From assembly GCF_900457465.1 (NCBI RefSeq), contig NZ_UAUU01000011.1, positions 868,001 through 932,000 of the forward strand: a stretch of DNA of 64,000 nucleotides, given 5' to 3'. This document shows positions 18,027-27,884 of the stretch, in pieces. The translations under genes and the position numbers were made by a program. The notes under the pieces were generated by a model. It made no database searches and was not told the origin of the DNA. It was given only the letters and a program-made list of their open reading frames with translations. The first letter of the stretch is position 1. Each line of letters opens with the position of its first letter. Source of the stretch: Sphingobacterium multivorum (GTDB lineage: Bacteria > Bacteroidota > Bacteroidia > Sphingobacteriales > Sphingobacteriaceae).

Positions 18027-19304
18027 TCAATTTGGTTCTATACCAGAAAGAAAGTTAATTTTAATACTGTGCCGTCCATCAGTGTAACTATAATTTATAC
18101 CAAACTGGTACAGTTTACATATCTGTTCTACCAATGAAAGCCCAAGTCCCATTGTTTTTTGTTTGTAGTTGCCCTTTTTGAAGCGTTGAAACATTTCTGA
18201 GGCTGGACGATCCAATGGATGCCCGGTATTTTCTACAGTAAGTACTCCATTGGAAAGCTCTATGGTCAGTTCCATACGGTTGTCATTATGTACGATTGCA
18301 TTCTTAATAATATTAGAAATAAGAATTTCGACCAAGGTCCGGTTTGCATTTATCATAATATCCTTCTCCCAATATGTTTCCATTACTTTGACCGTATGTT
18401 CAAATTCCAGATATTCAGCAAGGATTCTTTGTACAACTACAGCGATATCAATCTTTTCATTTTCAGGGAATTGATTGTTTTCTATTTTGGAAAGCAGTAA
18501 AAGTGTCCTATTTAAATCGCTCATTCTTGAAGTTGCCAAAGATATATCGGCGATGAAAGACGCCATTTTTTCTGAGACATCACTCTGGTTAATAAGCAAT
18601 TCGAGCTTGGCTTGTATAATAGCTAATGGAGTCTGCATTTCATGTGAGGCATTTTCTACAAATTGCTTCTGATTAATGTATGCCAAACGTGCTCTGGTAA
18701 CTAATTGCGTCAATATTTGATTAAGTTGATCAAATTCCAATGTGCCGGTATCAGGTTTCAGTTCTATATTTTGCTTTTGAGCAATATCATAATGTTCCAT
18801 TTCCCGCATTGTTGTGAAAAATGGAGCCCAAAGTTTTCCTGAACTTATTTTATTCAAAATGATTATTGCTATGAGCAATAATATAAGAATTAGCGCTTCC
18901 GTGGCGAATACCTTTATGATAAGATGAGATATTTCAGTAGCAGAAATAAAGGTCGTTACCGTGTATTCCTTTCCTTTCCAATCATAATTCTTAGAGAACA
19001 TCTGAAAGGGGGGGGTAACGTCGTTATTTAGGAGAGAGAGAGTGGTGTCGCGGACTATATTCGGGGATTGTATTGGAGATCCTTCTATAATTTCATACTC
19101 ACCTATAATTTTAGGAGTAATCTTACCATCTGTGGATATAAAAGACTGCCATACATTTTGTTGCTTTAAGTTAAGCAATTTCTCCTGCGCATGGCGCGCG
19201 TGATGAGTAAGCATCAGGAAAAATATTAGGGAACATAGGATTAAAATGATCGGTAATACGATAAGCAAAATCCTCGTGTTGCGGATTAAAAGTGGTTTAT
19301 TCAT
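18027..19304 (-). CDS. Sensor histidine kinase
   Basis: 425 residues. Two membrane spans (about 10-32 and 130-150) flank a roughly 100-residue periplasmic sensor segment. The phospho-acceptor box is FVENASHEMQTPLAI and the ATP-binding domain shows NIIKNAIVHND (N box), VENTG (G1) and MGLGLSLVEQ (G2). No HAMP domain is obvious between the second span and the acceptor domain. Its start overlaps the stop of the response regulator by 4 bases, so the two are translationally coupled. It heads the operon of the RND pump genes downstream, which is its likely target. Confidence 0.95.
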   Translation of the reverse strand: MNKPLLIRNTRILLIVLPIILILCSLIFFLMLTHHARHAQEKLLNLKQQNVWQSFISTDGKITPKIIGEYEIIEGSPIQSPNIVRDTTLSLLNNDVTPPFQMFSKNYDWKGKEYTVTTFISATEISHLIIKVFATEALILILLLIAIIILNKISSGKLWAPFFTTMREMEHYDIAQKQNIELKPDTGTLEFDQLNQILTQLVTRARLAYINQKQFVENASHEMQTPLAIIQAKLELLINQSDVSEKMASFIADISLATSRMSDLNRTLLLLSKIENNQFPENEKIDIAVVVQRILAEYLEFEHTVKVMETYWEKDIMINANRTLVEILISNIIKNAIVHNDNRMELTIELSNGVLTVENTGHPLDRPASEMFQRFKKGNYKQKTMGLGLSLVEQICKLYQFGINYSYTDGRHSIKINFLSGIEPN

Positions 19305-19975
19305 ATAGAAATCTTGTATCCGAGCCCATAGATTGTTTCAACTTTTACAATGCTGTTCGCCTCTTTGAGTTTGCGTTTAATATTCTTGATCTGTGAATAA
19401 ACAAAGTCGAAAGAGGGCATAAGATCGGTTCGATTACCATAAATGTGCTCGGCGATAGCTTGTCTACTCACGACACGGTTTTTATTGTTCAGCAGATAGG
19501 CAATCAGGTCAAATTCATTTTTTGTAAATTGAAGAGGTTGCCCATTGCACTGCGCAGATCGGCCTATGGGGTCAATAATGAGATTTCCGATTTCCATCAT
19601 TTCAATACCCTCATTGAATTGTCTTCTCATACATGCCTTTATCCTTGCGTTCAGTTCAGAGAGATGAAAGGGTTTTACCAAGTAATCATCAGCTCCGAGA
19701 TTCAGTCCGATAATTTTGTCTTCCAATGAGTTTCTTGCAGAAATAATAATGACACCGTCTTTTTTCTTCTCTTCGCGCAATAACTTTAATAAAGCTAGAC
19801 CATTTCCATCAGGAAGATTTATGTCAAGTATAATACAGTCGTAGTTAAAACCAGAAATAAGGTAGCTTGCATCTTTGAAATTTGTTGCCGTTTCGCATCT
19901 AAAATCTTCTTGGAGAAGATATTCTGTTATAGATTTCAGAAGTTCGAGTTCATCTTCAATGATAAGTATTTTCAT
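19301..19975 (-). CDS. OmpR/PhoB-family response regulator
   Basis: 224 residues: receiver domain with the acidic pocket IIEDE, phospho-acceptor D51 (CIILDINLPDG) and K101 (YLVKPF), then a winged-helix DNA-binding domain (FDLIAYLLNNKNRVVSR and VETIYGLGYKI). First gene of the minus-strand operon that continues with the sensor kinase and RND pump. Regulation of that pump in cis is likely. A similar metal-sensing pair (CusR-type) would be a reasonable comparison, but the input signal cannot be read from sequence. Confidence 0.95.
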   Translation of the reverse strand: MKILIIEDELELLKSITEYLLQEDFRCETATNFKDASYLISGFNYDCIILDINLPDGNGLALLKLLREEKKKDGVIIISARNSLEDKIIGLNLGADDYLVKPFHLSELNARIKACMRRQFNEGIEMMEIGNLIIDPIGRSAQCNGQPLQFTKNEFDLIAYLLNNKNRVVSRQAIAEHIYGNRTDLMPSFDFVYSQIKNIKRKLKEANSIVKVETIYGLGYKISI

Positions 19976-19992
19976 ATTGTCGCTTTCTTATA

Positions 19993-20000
19993 CAAAGATA
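19993..20000 (-). promoter_or_regulatory. Candidate -7 promoter element of the two-component operon
   Basis: On the minus strand TATCTTTG matches TAnnTTTG and ends 17 bases before the response-regulator ATG. No convincing -33 box is seen, so the call is tentative. Confidence 0.4.
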
Positions 20001-20096
20001 AATCAAGATTCTGTAGAAATTTTGTAGTTTGAGCTTTAATATCGATATTTCGCGGTTCAATTTTCCATTTGAGATCGAGATGTTAACAATATAATT

Positions 20097-21335
20097 CTAT
20101 TTTTTTGCTATATTCCGTTTTGAAATGCTAAATAGGATAATCACTATAACTGCTAAGGCCAAAGTCAATATCCCACCATACAGAAACTCACGCTCAGGGT
20201 ATTTTGTTCCCAGATAACCTGCAATCGGATAGGCAATTGCCCACCATAAATGCGAAAAAGCAAAGTGTGTACCATATACTTTTCCTTGATCTTCAGGCGC
20301 AATATTTTCGCCGATCAATGTTTCCGAAGGCATGTCGGCCAATGTCTGTCCTATACCTGCCAAGATCCATAGGAATATCAGGCCATTGAACGGAACAAAA
20401 TTTGCAAAACTGATCGCAAAACCGATAAGCAGTGCTCCGCCGATCAACGACGAACGTCTTGTTTTAGATTTATCCAGACTACCCAATAGGAAAGCAGATA
20501 TCGCAGCACCGATCCCGAAGACGGCCATAATCCATCCATAATGTTTGTCATCAAGATCGAGAGATGTCTTGATAAGACCAACCGTGTTTACAAGGACCAA
20601 GGCTCCCGCTACCGCAGATATAAATTCGATGCTCAGTGAAAAACGCAATATTCTATTTCCAAACAACAAATGGACACTTTTAAAAATTTCAGCCCATGTG
20701 CTCTTCACCTTTTTATTTAAGATATCAACACCCTGTTGCAAGGAAGCTTGGGGAATCGTCACGATAAGTATGATGGCCAGCACAAGCATGACAGCATCTA
20801 CAAAGAAGATCTGTTTCGCTCCCAGCCAAGCGGAAAAAATGCCCGCTAGTGCTGGACCAAATACACTCAAAAGTTGAAACGTAGCCATGGATAGCCCATT
20901 CGCTTCACGATAAAGATCCTTTTGGATAACCTGTGGAATAATTGCTCTGTAGGTTGGAGTGAAGAATGCCGCAAATATATTGAGTACAAAAATCAACACA
21001 TATATCTGCCATTCGCTGTTTACAAAAGGCAACAGACAAACAACAACTATTCGCCCCAACTGCGTAATCAATAAAATATTCTTCCGTCTAAACCTATCCG
21101 ATACAATACCAGCAAATGGAGAAAATAAAATATACGCAGTGACTCGCAGTGTCAGAGCAGACGCCAGTATTTTGGCAGAACCATTCGGATTTAAGCTATA
21201 GGTTAATAAAGCTATTCCCAGCCAGGTAAAAGCGTCACCAAAAAGACTGGCTATCTGCGCAAAATACAATTTTGCGAATATCCTGTTTCTTAGAGCCGAA
21301 AATGGTTTGATCATATTTTGTGTGAAGGTTTCCAT
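20097..21335 (-). CDS. MFS transporter (EntS-like MFS_3 family)
   Basis: 412 residues with about twelve membrane spans. The loop between spans 2 and 3 has the MFS motif A variant GIVSDRFRRKNILL, and a second copy-like motif GSLDKSKTRRSSL lies between spans 8 and 9. The long run of hydrophobic helices and lack of signal peptide fit an exporter of the enterobactin/macrolide-like MFS_3 type. It is monocistronic or is cotranscribed with the small protein upstream (21415); 121 bases separate it from the two-component operon. Substrate unknown. Confidence 0.88.
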   Translation of the reverse strand: METFTQNMIKPFSALRNRIFAKLYFAQIASLFGDAFTWLGIALLTYSLNPNGSAKILASALTLRVTAYILFSPFAGIVSDRFRRKNILLITQLGRIVVVCLLPFVNSEWQIYVLIFVLNIFAAFFTPTYRAIIPQVIQKDLYREANGLSMATFQLLSVFGPALAGIFSAWLGAKQIFFVDAVMLVLAIILIVTIPQASLQQGVDILNKKVKSTWAEIFKSVHLLFGNRILRFSLSIEFISAVAGALVLVNTVGLIKTSLDLDDKHYGWIMAVFGIGAAISAFLLGSLDKSKTRRSSLIGGALLIGFAISFANFVPFNGLIFLWILAGIGQTLADMPSETLIGENIAPEDQGKVYGTHFAFSHLWWAIAYPIAGYLGTKYPEREFLYGGILTLALAVIVIILFSISKRNIAKK

Positions 21336-21414
21336 ATTTTAATCGTTTTTATCAGCATACATTGTGTCTCATTTCAATCCTTTAGTATAGTGAACCAATT
21401 TTATCGCTTATAGA

Positions 21415-21615
21415 TCAAGGTGTATGACTTCGATTTGTGTGAATGTCAGCCAATAAAAATGAAATAATAAGTAGTACAATAAAAGCAATCACTGCTACGG
21501 CGATCCAGGCCAAACCTGTCATCTTGGGCGTATGTTTTTTCTTGATGCCTCCTCTTTTTTTTGATTGAGGAGGCATTGCAATTTTTCTTTTTTTCTTTTT
21601 CCTTACAGATTTCAT
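21415..21615 (-). CDS. Small basic single-span membrane protein
   Basis: Up to 66 residues. A very basic N-terminus (KKKKRKIAMPPQSKKRGGIKK is the long version) precedes one hydrophobic span, LAWIAVAVIAFIVLLIISFLL, and a short tail. The methionine at residue 14 (MPPQSKK) is an alternative start. It lies 24 bases downstream of the CzcB adaptor gene and on the same strand, so it may belong to the heavy-metal operon. The family is not recognised; the orientation rule puts the basic end in the cytoplasm. Confidence 0.5.
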   Translation of the reverse strand: MKSVRKKKKRKIAMPPQSKKRGGIKKKHTPKMTGLAWIAVAVIAFIVLLIISFLLADIHTNRSHTP

Positions 21616-21639
21616 AACAACTGGATAAGGTCAAGCTTA

Positions 21640-22836
21640 CTATTCTTCCTCTTCGGCATTTCTGATTGCGGAGAGTATAGTATAAGCATTTTTAGTTACT
21701 ATAGTAATTTGATCTGGGTTAACTGACGAAGATAGGGTTATAGCAGTAAAGCCGCTTTGTTCCACTCCCTTAGCTACCTGAAGTAGCTCAAATGTATAAT
21801 TACCTTTAGACTGTTCCTGTTGTACGACAATATAATTTTCTCCTTCCAGTTGTACAAGAGCATCCGTCGGTACTGCATCCCGCAGTTCAGCTCCTGTTTC
21901 CAAAAATGCTTTTACATACATCCCTGGCAGTAGTCCGGATTGTTTTGTAAAACGACAATGCACGGCAATCATCTTGTTGTCATCGGCAGCCTGACCTACC
22001 AGATATACATTTGCCGTTCTGTCATAGGAGGTTTCATTGGAAAGCGAGAATTTCACTGTCTGACCTTTTTTGATCTTTGCCATATCCTTCTCAAAAGCAT
22101 TGAGTCTGAGGTGAAGGTCACTCGTACCCATAATTTCAAAGAGCACGTCCGTGGGTGCAACATATTTTCCACGATTGATATTGCTCGTTTTGATAAAGCC
22201 CGAAATGGGTGCATATACGTTTGCGGTCCGTGTTATGTTGTTTGTTTTTTTCAGTGCCACACTGTTGATACCGACCAACGCCATCTGTTGTTGCAGACCT
22301 GATATTTTGGCTTTAATGACCCTTAGATCGGAGCTGACCTGTTGAAAGGTCTTTGCCGAATTTACATCTTCCTGTCTCAGGTCTCGTTGTCTTTTGTATT
22401 CCTCCTCCAGAAACTCCAGACGCCCAAGGCTCTCCAGGTATTCCTGCTGCATGCTAATAAACTCTGGGTTTTCCAATGTTGCCAACAGTTGGCCTTTTCT
22501 GATTTCCTGACCTTGCAGCAGACCCGCAGTTGTTATGTACCCACCTAGAGGGGCAGATACTGAAGCAATATCGCCAGGTTCAGCATCCACTGTTCCTGTC
22601 ATTTTAATGATGCCGCTGAGACTGCGTTTTTCTACCTTGCCGGTTTGGATATCTGACAGTTTGTATTGATCGGCTGTAAAAGTGATCGTCCGAGCCTTAT
22701 TTTCAGTACTGTCTTTTGCACTGGATTCGGCAGTTGTCGCTTCTTTGTTGTCGCTATTTTTTTGTTCACCACAGGAAGAAAGCAATGAAGCAGATAAGAA
22801 CAGAAGTGGAATATATGTTGTTAACGATGTTTTCAT
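21640..22836 (-). CDS. CzcB/CusB-type RND adaptor
   Basis: 398 residues; signal peptide with lipobox (LLSSCG) then an acidic linker. The adaptor folds are visible: VSAPLGGYITTAGLLQGQEI (lipoyl/barrel first half), a helical hairpin around residues 125-190, and NVYAPISGFIKTSNINRGKY (second half). It would bridge the CzcA-TolC fusion protein in the inner membrane and the outer-membrane channel. It is 16 bases downstream of czcA in the same operon. No metal-binding HMBD domain is present, unlike the adaptors at 52-55 kb. Confidence 0.9.
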   Translation of the reverse strand: MKTSLTTYIPLLFLSASLLSSCGEQKNSDNKEATTAESSAKDSTENKARTITFTADQYKLSDIQTGKVEKRSLSGIIKMTGTVDAEPGDIASVSAPLGGYITTAGLLQGQEIRKGQLLATLENPEFISMQQEYLESLGRLEFLEEEYKRQRDLRQEDVNSAKTFQQVSSDLRVIKAKISGLQQQMALVGINSVALKKTNNITRTANVYAPISGFIKTSNINRGKYVAPTDVLFEIMGTSDLHLRLNAFEKDMAKIKKGQTVKFSLSNETSYDRTANVYLVGQAADDNKMIAVHCRFTKQSGLLPGMYVKAFLETGAELRDAVPTDALVQLEGENYIVVQQEQSKGNYTFELLQVAKGVEQSGFTAITLSSSVNPDQITIVTKNAYTILSAIRNAEEEE

Positions 22837-22852
22837 TGTTAAAAGTTTTAAT

Positions 22853-25800
22853 TTATTTATTTCCTAAAACAGCCTCGATCGCTATTATAGTGCGGTTGTA
22901 TTTATACAGGTTGTCCAGATATTCAGCCTGAATGGTATTTGAAAGAGTCAGGTTTTGAAGATATTGTGTGTACGATATATCTCCACTTTTGAAACTTTTA
23001 TCCGAATTGGCAATAATAAGCTGGGCTTGGGGCAATGCCTGCTGTTGATAATAAATGAGCGATTTTTTGAACTTGAGGTATTCTTGAACAAGTTCCTTCA
23101 ATTGTCCGTTCAGATTTGTTTGCGCCAGATCAACTTGTGCCTGTGCACGTTGTTCATTGATGCGTGATGCGTTGATCTTTGCCCTATATCCTCCCGGGAA
23201 TATTGGAATACCTAAGCCAACCTGAAAGAAATTAAAGCGGTCCATACCTGTATAGGTTCTGTCAATACCATTGATCGTCTGCATGCCTTTGTAGGTCTGA
23301 CTGCTAAATCCAAGAATAATATCAGGGAGTGCTCTGCTTTTTTCAAGTTCTGTTGTCTTGCGACTTACCTCGATCTCCTGTTTGAGATAGGAAAGCAAAG
23401 GGTTATCTTGTGAATTAAGGCTTTGCTGATCCAAAGAGAGATCTTTTGCCAGCAATTCCTTCTCACTGATGACAACATCTACATTGATATTCAGCAAGGT
23501 TTGTAGCATTTGTTGCGCAATGGTGATATCCGATGCGTTCTTCTCCAGCTCATTCTGTATTTGCTTGGACTGTACTTCTGACGTGACATTCTCCAGACTG
23601 GTCGCTTCCCCCGCACGATACCGTGCATTGCTGGCCTTGCTCAACTTAATATAGATGCTATCTTGTTGCAGCAGCAATTTTTTCTTTTCAAGTGCGTATT
23701 GATACTGTGTATAAGCCAGTTTTACTTCGCGCCTGAGGTCATTTTCCGTCAGTGCTTTATAGGCCATGCTGCTCTTTACCTTTTCTTCGGCTACTTTGGA
23801 CTGTCTGCCATATACGGTGGGGAAGTCCAGTCGCTGGGTGAGGTTGATGAGATTGTCCGTTACCGTTGGATTACTTACAACCCCCTGTGTGTAGGAAACC
23901 TCTGTCTTTGGCATGGTTATGCTCCCTTTCTTGAGTTCCTGCTGTAGACCGATATCGTAGTTGGCAATCCTGATCTGATGATTGTTCTTCAGGGCAATAT
24001 CGATCGCCTGTTGTAGCGATAGCGATTTTAGTCCGTTATTGTCCGCTTGCTGGGCTTTGCTTATTGCTGGGAGTGCCAACAAGGGGACAATAAGCCATGC
24101 GATTGCTGTGTTCATCTTATTTTTTTTAGAAGATTTGGAAAAATAGATGTAAAGGACGGGTAATACCAGTATTGTAAGTGCTGTTGCTGTGATCAGACCA
24201 CCAATGACTACGGTAGCCAGCGGCCGTTGCACTTCTGCTCCCGATGAAGCCGAAATTGCCATCGGTAGAAATCCTAGTGACGCTACTGTTGCGGTCATCA
24301 GTACCGGCCTTAGACGCATTTTGGTTCCGATACGTACCCTTTCCTCAATATCGGTTATACCTTCGGCTTCGAGTCTATTGAATTCGGCAATCAGTACGAT
24401 ACCATTCAATACAGCTACACCAAATAAGGCAATAAAACCCACACCGGCCGATATACTGAAAGGCATATCGCGGATCAACAGCGCGAATACTCCGCCGATT
24501 GCCGAAAGTGGGATGGCTGTGAAGATCAGTAAGCCCTGTTTGACTGAGTGGAATGTAAAGTAAAGTAAGATCAAAATAAGGAGTAGTGCTACTGGTAATG
24601 CTACAGCAAGTCGACCGTTTGCTTCTTCCAGATTCTTAAACTGGCCACCATAGGTTACATAATAACCTGCAGGCAATTTTACCTTGGCAGCGATAACGTC
24701 CTGAATATCATTTACGATGCTTTTGACATCACGGTTTCTCACGTTAAAGCCCACCGTTATCCGTCTTTTGGCGTTGTCGCGTTGTATCTGTACGGGCCCG
24801 GGTTTATAGCTTATTTCTGCAAGTTCATTGAGCGGAACCTGTTGTCCATCAGGAGTACTCACAAATAGATTCTGTACATCGGTGATATCTACCCGAGAGG
24901 CACTATCCAATCTGACCACAAGGTCAAATCTCCGTTCGCCCTCATAGACCAGGCCCGAAATCTTTCCTGCAAATCCTGCCGATACGACGCTGTTGATATC
25001 TTCCACGTTCATTCCATACTGACCGATCTTATCCCGGTTGAAGCTGATATTGATCTGCGGTAGTCCTGTTATTTCTTCGATGTAAAGATCTTCGACACCA
25101 GCAATGGATTTGATCTTCTTGCCGATATCAGATCCAATGTCGGAGAGGATATCGAGGTCTTCGCCGTATATCTTGATGACGACATCCTGTTTAGCACCGG
25201 TGAGGAGCTCATTAAAACGCATTTGGATTGGCTGCTGGAAGCTGAATGTCGCATTAGGAATCACAGCAAGAGATTCCTGCATTTTTTCGATCAATTCCTC
25301 ACGGTTTTTTGCACTTGACCATTCCTTTTTCGGCTTTAATACCACTATCATGTCGCCAGCTTCGATCGGCATAGGATCTGTAGGGATCTCCCCAGAACCG
25401 ATTTTGTTGACGACCTGTTTTACCTCTGGGTAATTCTTGAGCAATATATCCTGGGCCTTTTTCGATACGGCGATCATCTGGTTGATTGAGCTTCCAACGG
25501 GGACACGGGTTTCGACTGCAAAATCGCCCTCATCCAGCTGCGGGATAAATTCTGCACCCATGCGGTGAAATGTCCAAACAGTAATAGCAAATAGAGCTAC
25601 GGCAACCACCACCACCAAAAGCTTCTTTTTCATTGCCCCCTCAATGATAGGGCTGTACACTTTTTGTATCGCATTCATCATGCGGTCCGAGAAGTTTTCC
25701 TTGTGCGAAGTCTTTTTGCTCAGTACCAAAGCCGACATCATAGGCACATAAGTAAATGATAGCAAGAAAGCACCAAGGATGGCAAAAGAAACCGTCTGCG

Positions 25801-27241
25801 CCATCGGCGTAAACATTTTACCTTCTACACCGACCAAAGCGAGTAAAGGAAGATAGACTATCAGAATAATAATTTCGCCAAAAGCTGCCGCGGAACGTAT
25901 TTTTCGCGAAGATTCGTATACTTCCTCATCCATTTGCTCCTGTGTTAGTTTTTCGATTCCGCCATACCTCATCTTGCTCCCAGCGATGCGGTGCATGACC
26001 GCTTCGACGATGATGACGGTACCGTCGACAATGATTCCGAAATCAATTGCCCCCAAACTCATGAGATTGCCCGACACACCAAATAGGTTCATCATGCAGA
26101 TCGCAAAGAGCATGGTCAGTGGAATGACGGAGGCTACTACAAGTCCGCCACGTAGATTTCCCAAAAATAAGATCAGTACAAAAACCACAATCAGGGCTCC
26201 CTCGATCAGGTTTGTCGATACGGTTGATATAGCTCCGTCAACAAGCTTTTTGCGATCCAGAAAAGGTTCTATTTCTACACCTTTAGGTAGGCCCTTCTGT
26301 ATTTCCGCTATTTTTTCCTTTACATTGGAAATCACTTCCGAAGAATTGGCGCCTTTCAGCATCATCACAATTCCGGTCACAGTTTCACCCTGCCCATTAC
26401 GGGTAGCAGCACCATAGCGGGGACCATTTCCAAAACCCACGTCGGCCACATCTCTGATATATACGGGCGTACCGTTTTCCTTTTTAATAACGATATTTCC
26501 AATTTCTTCGGTATTTTTTACCAGACCCTCAGTGCGGATAAAATATGCATTGGGCCCCTTGTCGATATAAGCACCGCCTGTATTCTGGTTATTTTTTTCG
26601 AGGGCATTAAATATATCCGAAATGGTTATATTCTGGCTCGCCAGTTTATCCGGATTGACTGCAATCTGATATTGTTTGACAAAACCTCCGAAGCCGCTCA
26701 CCTCTGCCACACCCGGTGTTCCGAGTAGTTGTCTTTTGATGATCCAGTCCTGAATGGTACGTAGTTCGGTAGCGTCAAATTTATCTTCATATCCTTTTTG
26801 TGGATGTACGACATACTGAAATATCTCGCCCAATCCAGTTGTAACAGGCGCCATTTCAGGTGTACCGACACCTGGAGGAATATTTTTTGAAGCAATGCTA
26901 AGCCGTTCCTGCACCTGCTGGCGGCCCCAGTAGATGTCCACCTTTTCTTCGAAAACGATTGTGACAATAGATAGTCCGAAGCGGGAGAAAGAACGCATAT
27001 CCTTTATTCCCGGTATACTGACCATCGTTTGCTCCACCGGAAAGGTGACCAGCTGTTCCACCTCCTGGGCGGCGAGCGTTGGTGATACCGTGATCACCAT
27101 GACCTGATTGTCCGTAATATCAGGTGTCGCATCAATAGGAAGTCTGGTTATAGAATATGTACCCCAGCATATCAATGCCAGGGTAAATAAACCGATCACC
27201 AACTTATTTTTGATAGAAAAATGAATGATCTTATTTAACAT
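22853..27241 (-). CDS. czcA: CzcA-family heavy-metal RND permease fused to a TolC-type channel
   Basis: 1462 residues. Residues 1-1042 are a heavy-metal RND permease, with transmembrane-4 motif GAIDFGIIVDGTVIIVEAV. Residues 1043-1462 are an outer membrane factor (OEP repeats, e.g. SFKSGDISYTQYLQNLTLSN). The junction holds a complete signal peptide, starting MNTAIAWLIVPLLALPAISK, directly after the last permease span. Such TolC-fused CzcA proteins are common in Bacteroidota. An A8 run precedes the internal ATG (24115), and one base fewer would give a stop overlapping it as ATGA. Substrates are probably Co, Zn, Cd or Ni; the choice is inference. Confidence 0.92.
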   Translation of the reverse strand: MLNKIIHFSIKNKLVIGLFTLALICWGTYSITRLPIDATPDITDNQVMVITVSPTLAAQEVEQLVTFPVEQTMVSIPGIKDMRSFSRFGLSIVTIVFEEKVDIYWGRQQVQERLSIASKNIPPGVGTPEMAPVTTGLGEIFQYVVHPQKGYEDKFDATELRTIQDWIIKRQLLGTPGVAEVSGFGGFVKQYQIAVNPDKLASQNITISDIFNALEKNNQNTGGAYIDKGPNAYFIRTEGLVKNTEEIGNIVIKKENGTPVYIRDVADVGFGNGPRYGAATRNGQGETVTGIVMMLKGANSSEVISNVKEKIAEIQKGLPKGVEIEPFLDRKKLVDGAISTVSTNLIEGALIVVFVLILFLGNLRGGLVVASVIPLTMLFAICMMNLFGVSGNLMSLGAIDFGIIVDGTVIIVEAVMHRIAGSKMRYGGIEKLTQEQMDEEVYESSRKIRSAAAFGEIIILIVYLPLLALVGVEGKMFTPMAQTVSFAILGAFLLSFTYVPMMSALVLSKKTSHKENFSDRMMNAIQKVYSPIIEGAMKKKLLVVVVAVALFAITVWTFHRMGAEFIPQLDEGDFAVETRVPVGSSINQMIAVSKKAQDILLKNYPEVKQVVNKIGSGEIPTDPMPIEAGDMIVVLKPKKEWSSAKNREELIEKMQESLAVIPNATFSFQQPIQMRFNELLTGAKQDVVIKIYGEDLDILSDIGSDIGKKIKSIAGVEDLYIEEITGLPQINISFNRDKIGQYGMNVEDINSVVSAGFAGKISGLVYEGERRFDLVVRLDSASRVDITDVQNLFVSTPDGQQVPLNELAEISYKPGPVQIQRDNAKRRITVGFNVRNRDVKSIVNDIQDVIAAKVKLPAGYYVTYGGQFKNLEEANGRLAVALPVALLLILILLYFTFHSVKQGLLIFTAIPLSAIGGVFALLIRDMPFSISAGVGFIALFGVAVLNGIVLIAEFNRLEAEGITDIEERVRIGTKMRLRPVLMTATVASLGFLPMAISASSGAEVQRPLATVVIGGLITATALTILVLPVLYIYFSKSSKKNKMNTAIAWLIVPLLALPAISKAQQADNNGLKSLSLQQAIDIALKNNHQIRIANYDIGLQQELKKGSITMPKTEVSYTQGVVSNPTVTDNLINLTQRLDFPTVYGRQSKVAEEKVKSSMAYKALTENDLRREVKLAYTQYQYALEKKKLLLQQDSIYIKLSKASNARYRAGEATSLENVTSEVQSKQIQNELEKNASDITIAQQMLQTLLNINVDVVISEKELLAKDLSLDQQSLNSQDNPLLSYLKQEIEVSRKTTELEKSRALPDIILGFSSQTYKGMQTINGIDRTYTGMDRFNFFQVGLGIPIFPGGYRAKINASRINEQRAQAQVDLAQTNLNGQLKELVQEYLKFKKSLIYYQQQALPQAQLIIANSDKSFKSGDISYTQYLQNLTLSNTIQAEYLDNLYKYNRTIIAIEAVLGNK

Positions 27242-27260
27242 ATTATCATGTTGTTATTAG

Positions 27261-27872
27261 TTATTGTTTAAGGAGATACTGGCCTTTCAGTTTTATATTG
27301 ACCGTAATATCTTCAGTTGTATAATTTTTGAAATACCAGCCTTGAGGTCCCTCATAAGGTGCCAAAAATGAACCTGCAACATTATTTGAGTAAGCGATAG
27401 TATAGCTTTCAAAGTAATTGTTGTAGCCTTTCACCTCGCCATGAAAATCAAAATAGAGTTCGCCTTTGTCTGTGCTCCACTCATAGCGCAATGCGCCGTA
27501 TTTGAGCATATTGACTTTATATTCGAGCCCTTTACCTGCAGGCACCAACACATTCACCTCATCAGCTCGATCCGCAAGTTGTGTTGCAGGTGGCGGATTG
27601 TCTGCAGCGCTAGGTCTGGCTACGTCAGGACCAGAACCTACATTGGCCAGTGTGATAACTTTATGAGCTTCCGCCGACGATGCCGATTTTTCCTCGCCTT
27701 TAGGTACATAGAGTTTTATAAAACCAGTTGCTTTTCCGATACCTAAAGGATCTATCCCATATTCCGCGGGTAGCACAGCACTTACCAGTAGCACTGTTCC
27801 GACGATAAATGCGATGATCACTTGCTTGACGATCGATTTTTTGTCCAATATTTGATGTGTTATTTCTGACAT
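27261..27872 (-). CDS. Membrane-anchored protein of the CzcA/HupE locus
   Basis: 203 residues. A short cytoplasmic N-terminus is followed by one span (VIIAFIVGTVLLVSAVLPAEYG), so most of the protein is periplasmic. The C-terminal half (residues ~110-203) reads as a beta-rich domain: GALRYEWSTDKGELYFDFHG, then SFLAPYEGPQGWYFKN. It matches proteins annotated only as transmembrane anchor protein that sit beside HupE and CzcA genes in Bacteroidota and Proteobacteria. It is 12 bases after hupE and 19 bases before czcA, in one operon. Function is unknown. Confidence 0.8.
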   Translation of the reverse strand: MSEITHQILDKKSIVKQVIIAFIVGTVLLVSAVLPAEYGIDPLGIGKATGFIKLYVPKGEEKSASSAEAHKVITLANVGSGPDVARPSAADNPPPATQLADRADEVNVLVPAGKGLEYKVNMLKYGALRYEWSTDKGELYFDFHGEVKGYNNYFESYTIAYSNNVAGSFLAPYEGPQGWYFKNYTTEDITVNIKLKGQYLLKQ

Positions 27873-27884
27873 TTTTTTTTGATT

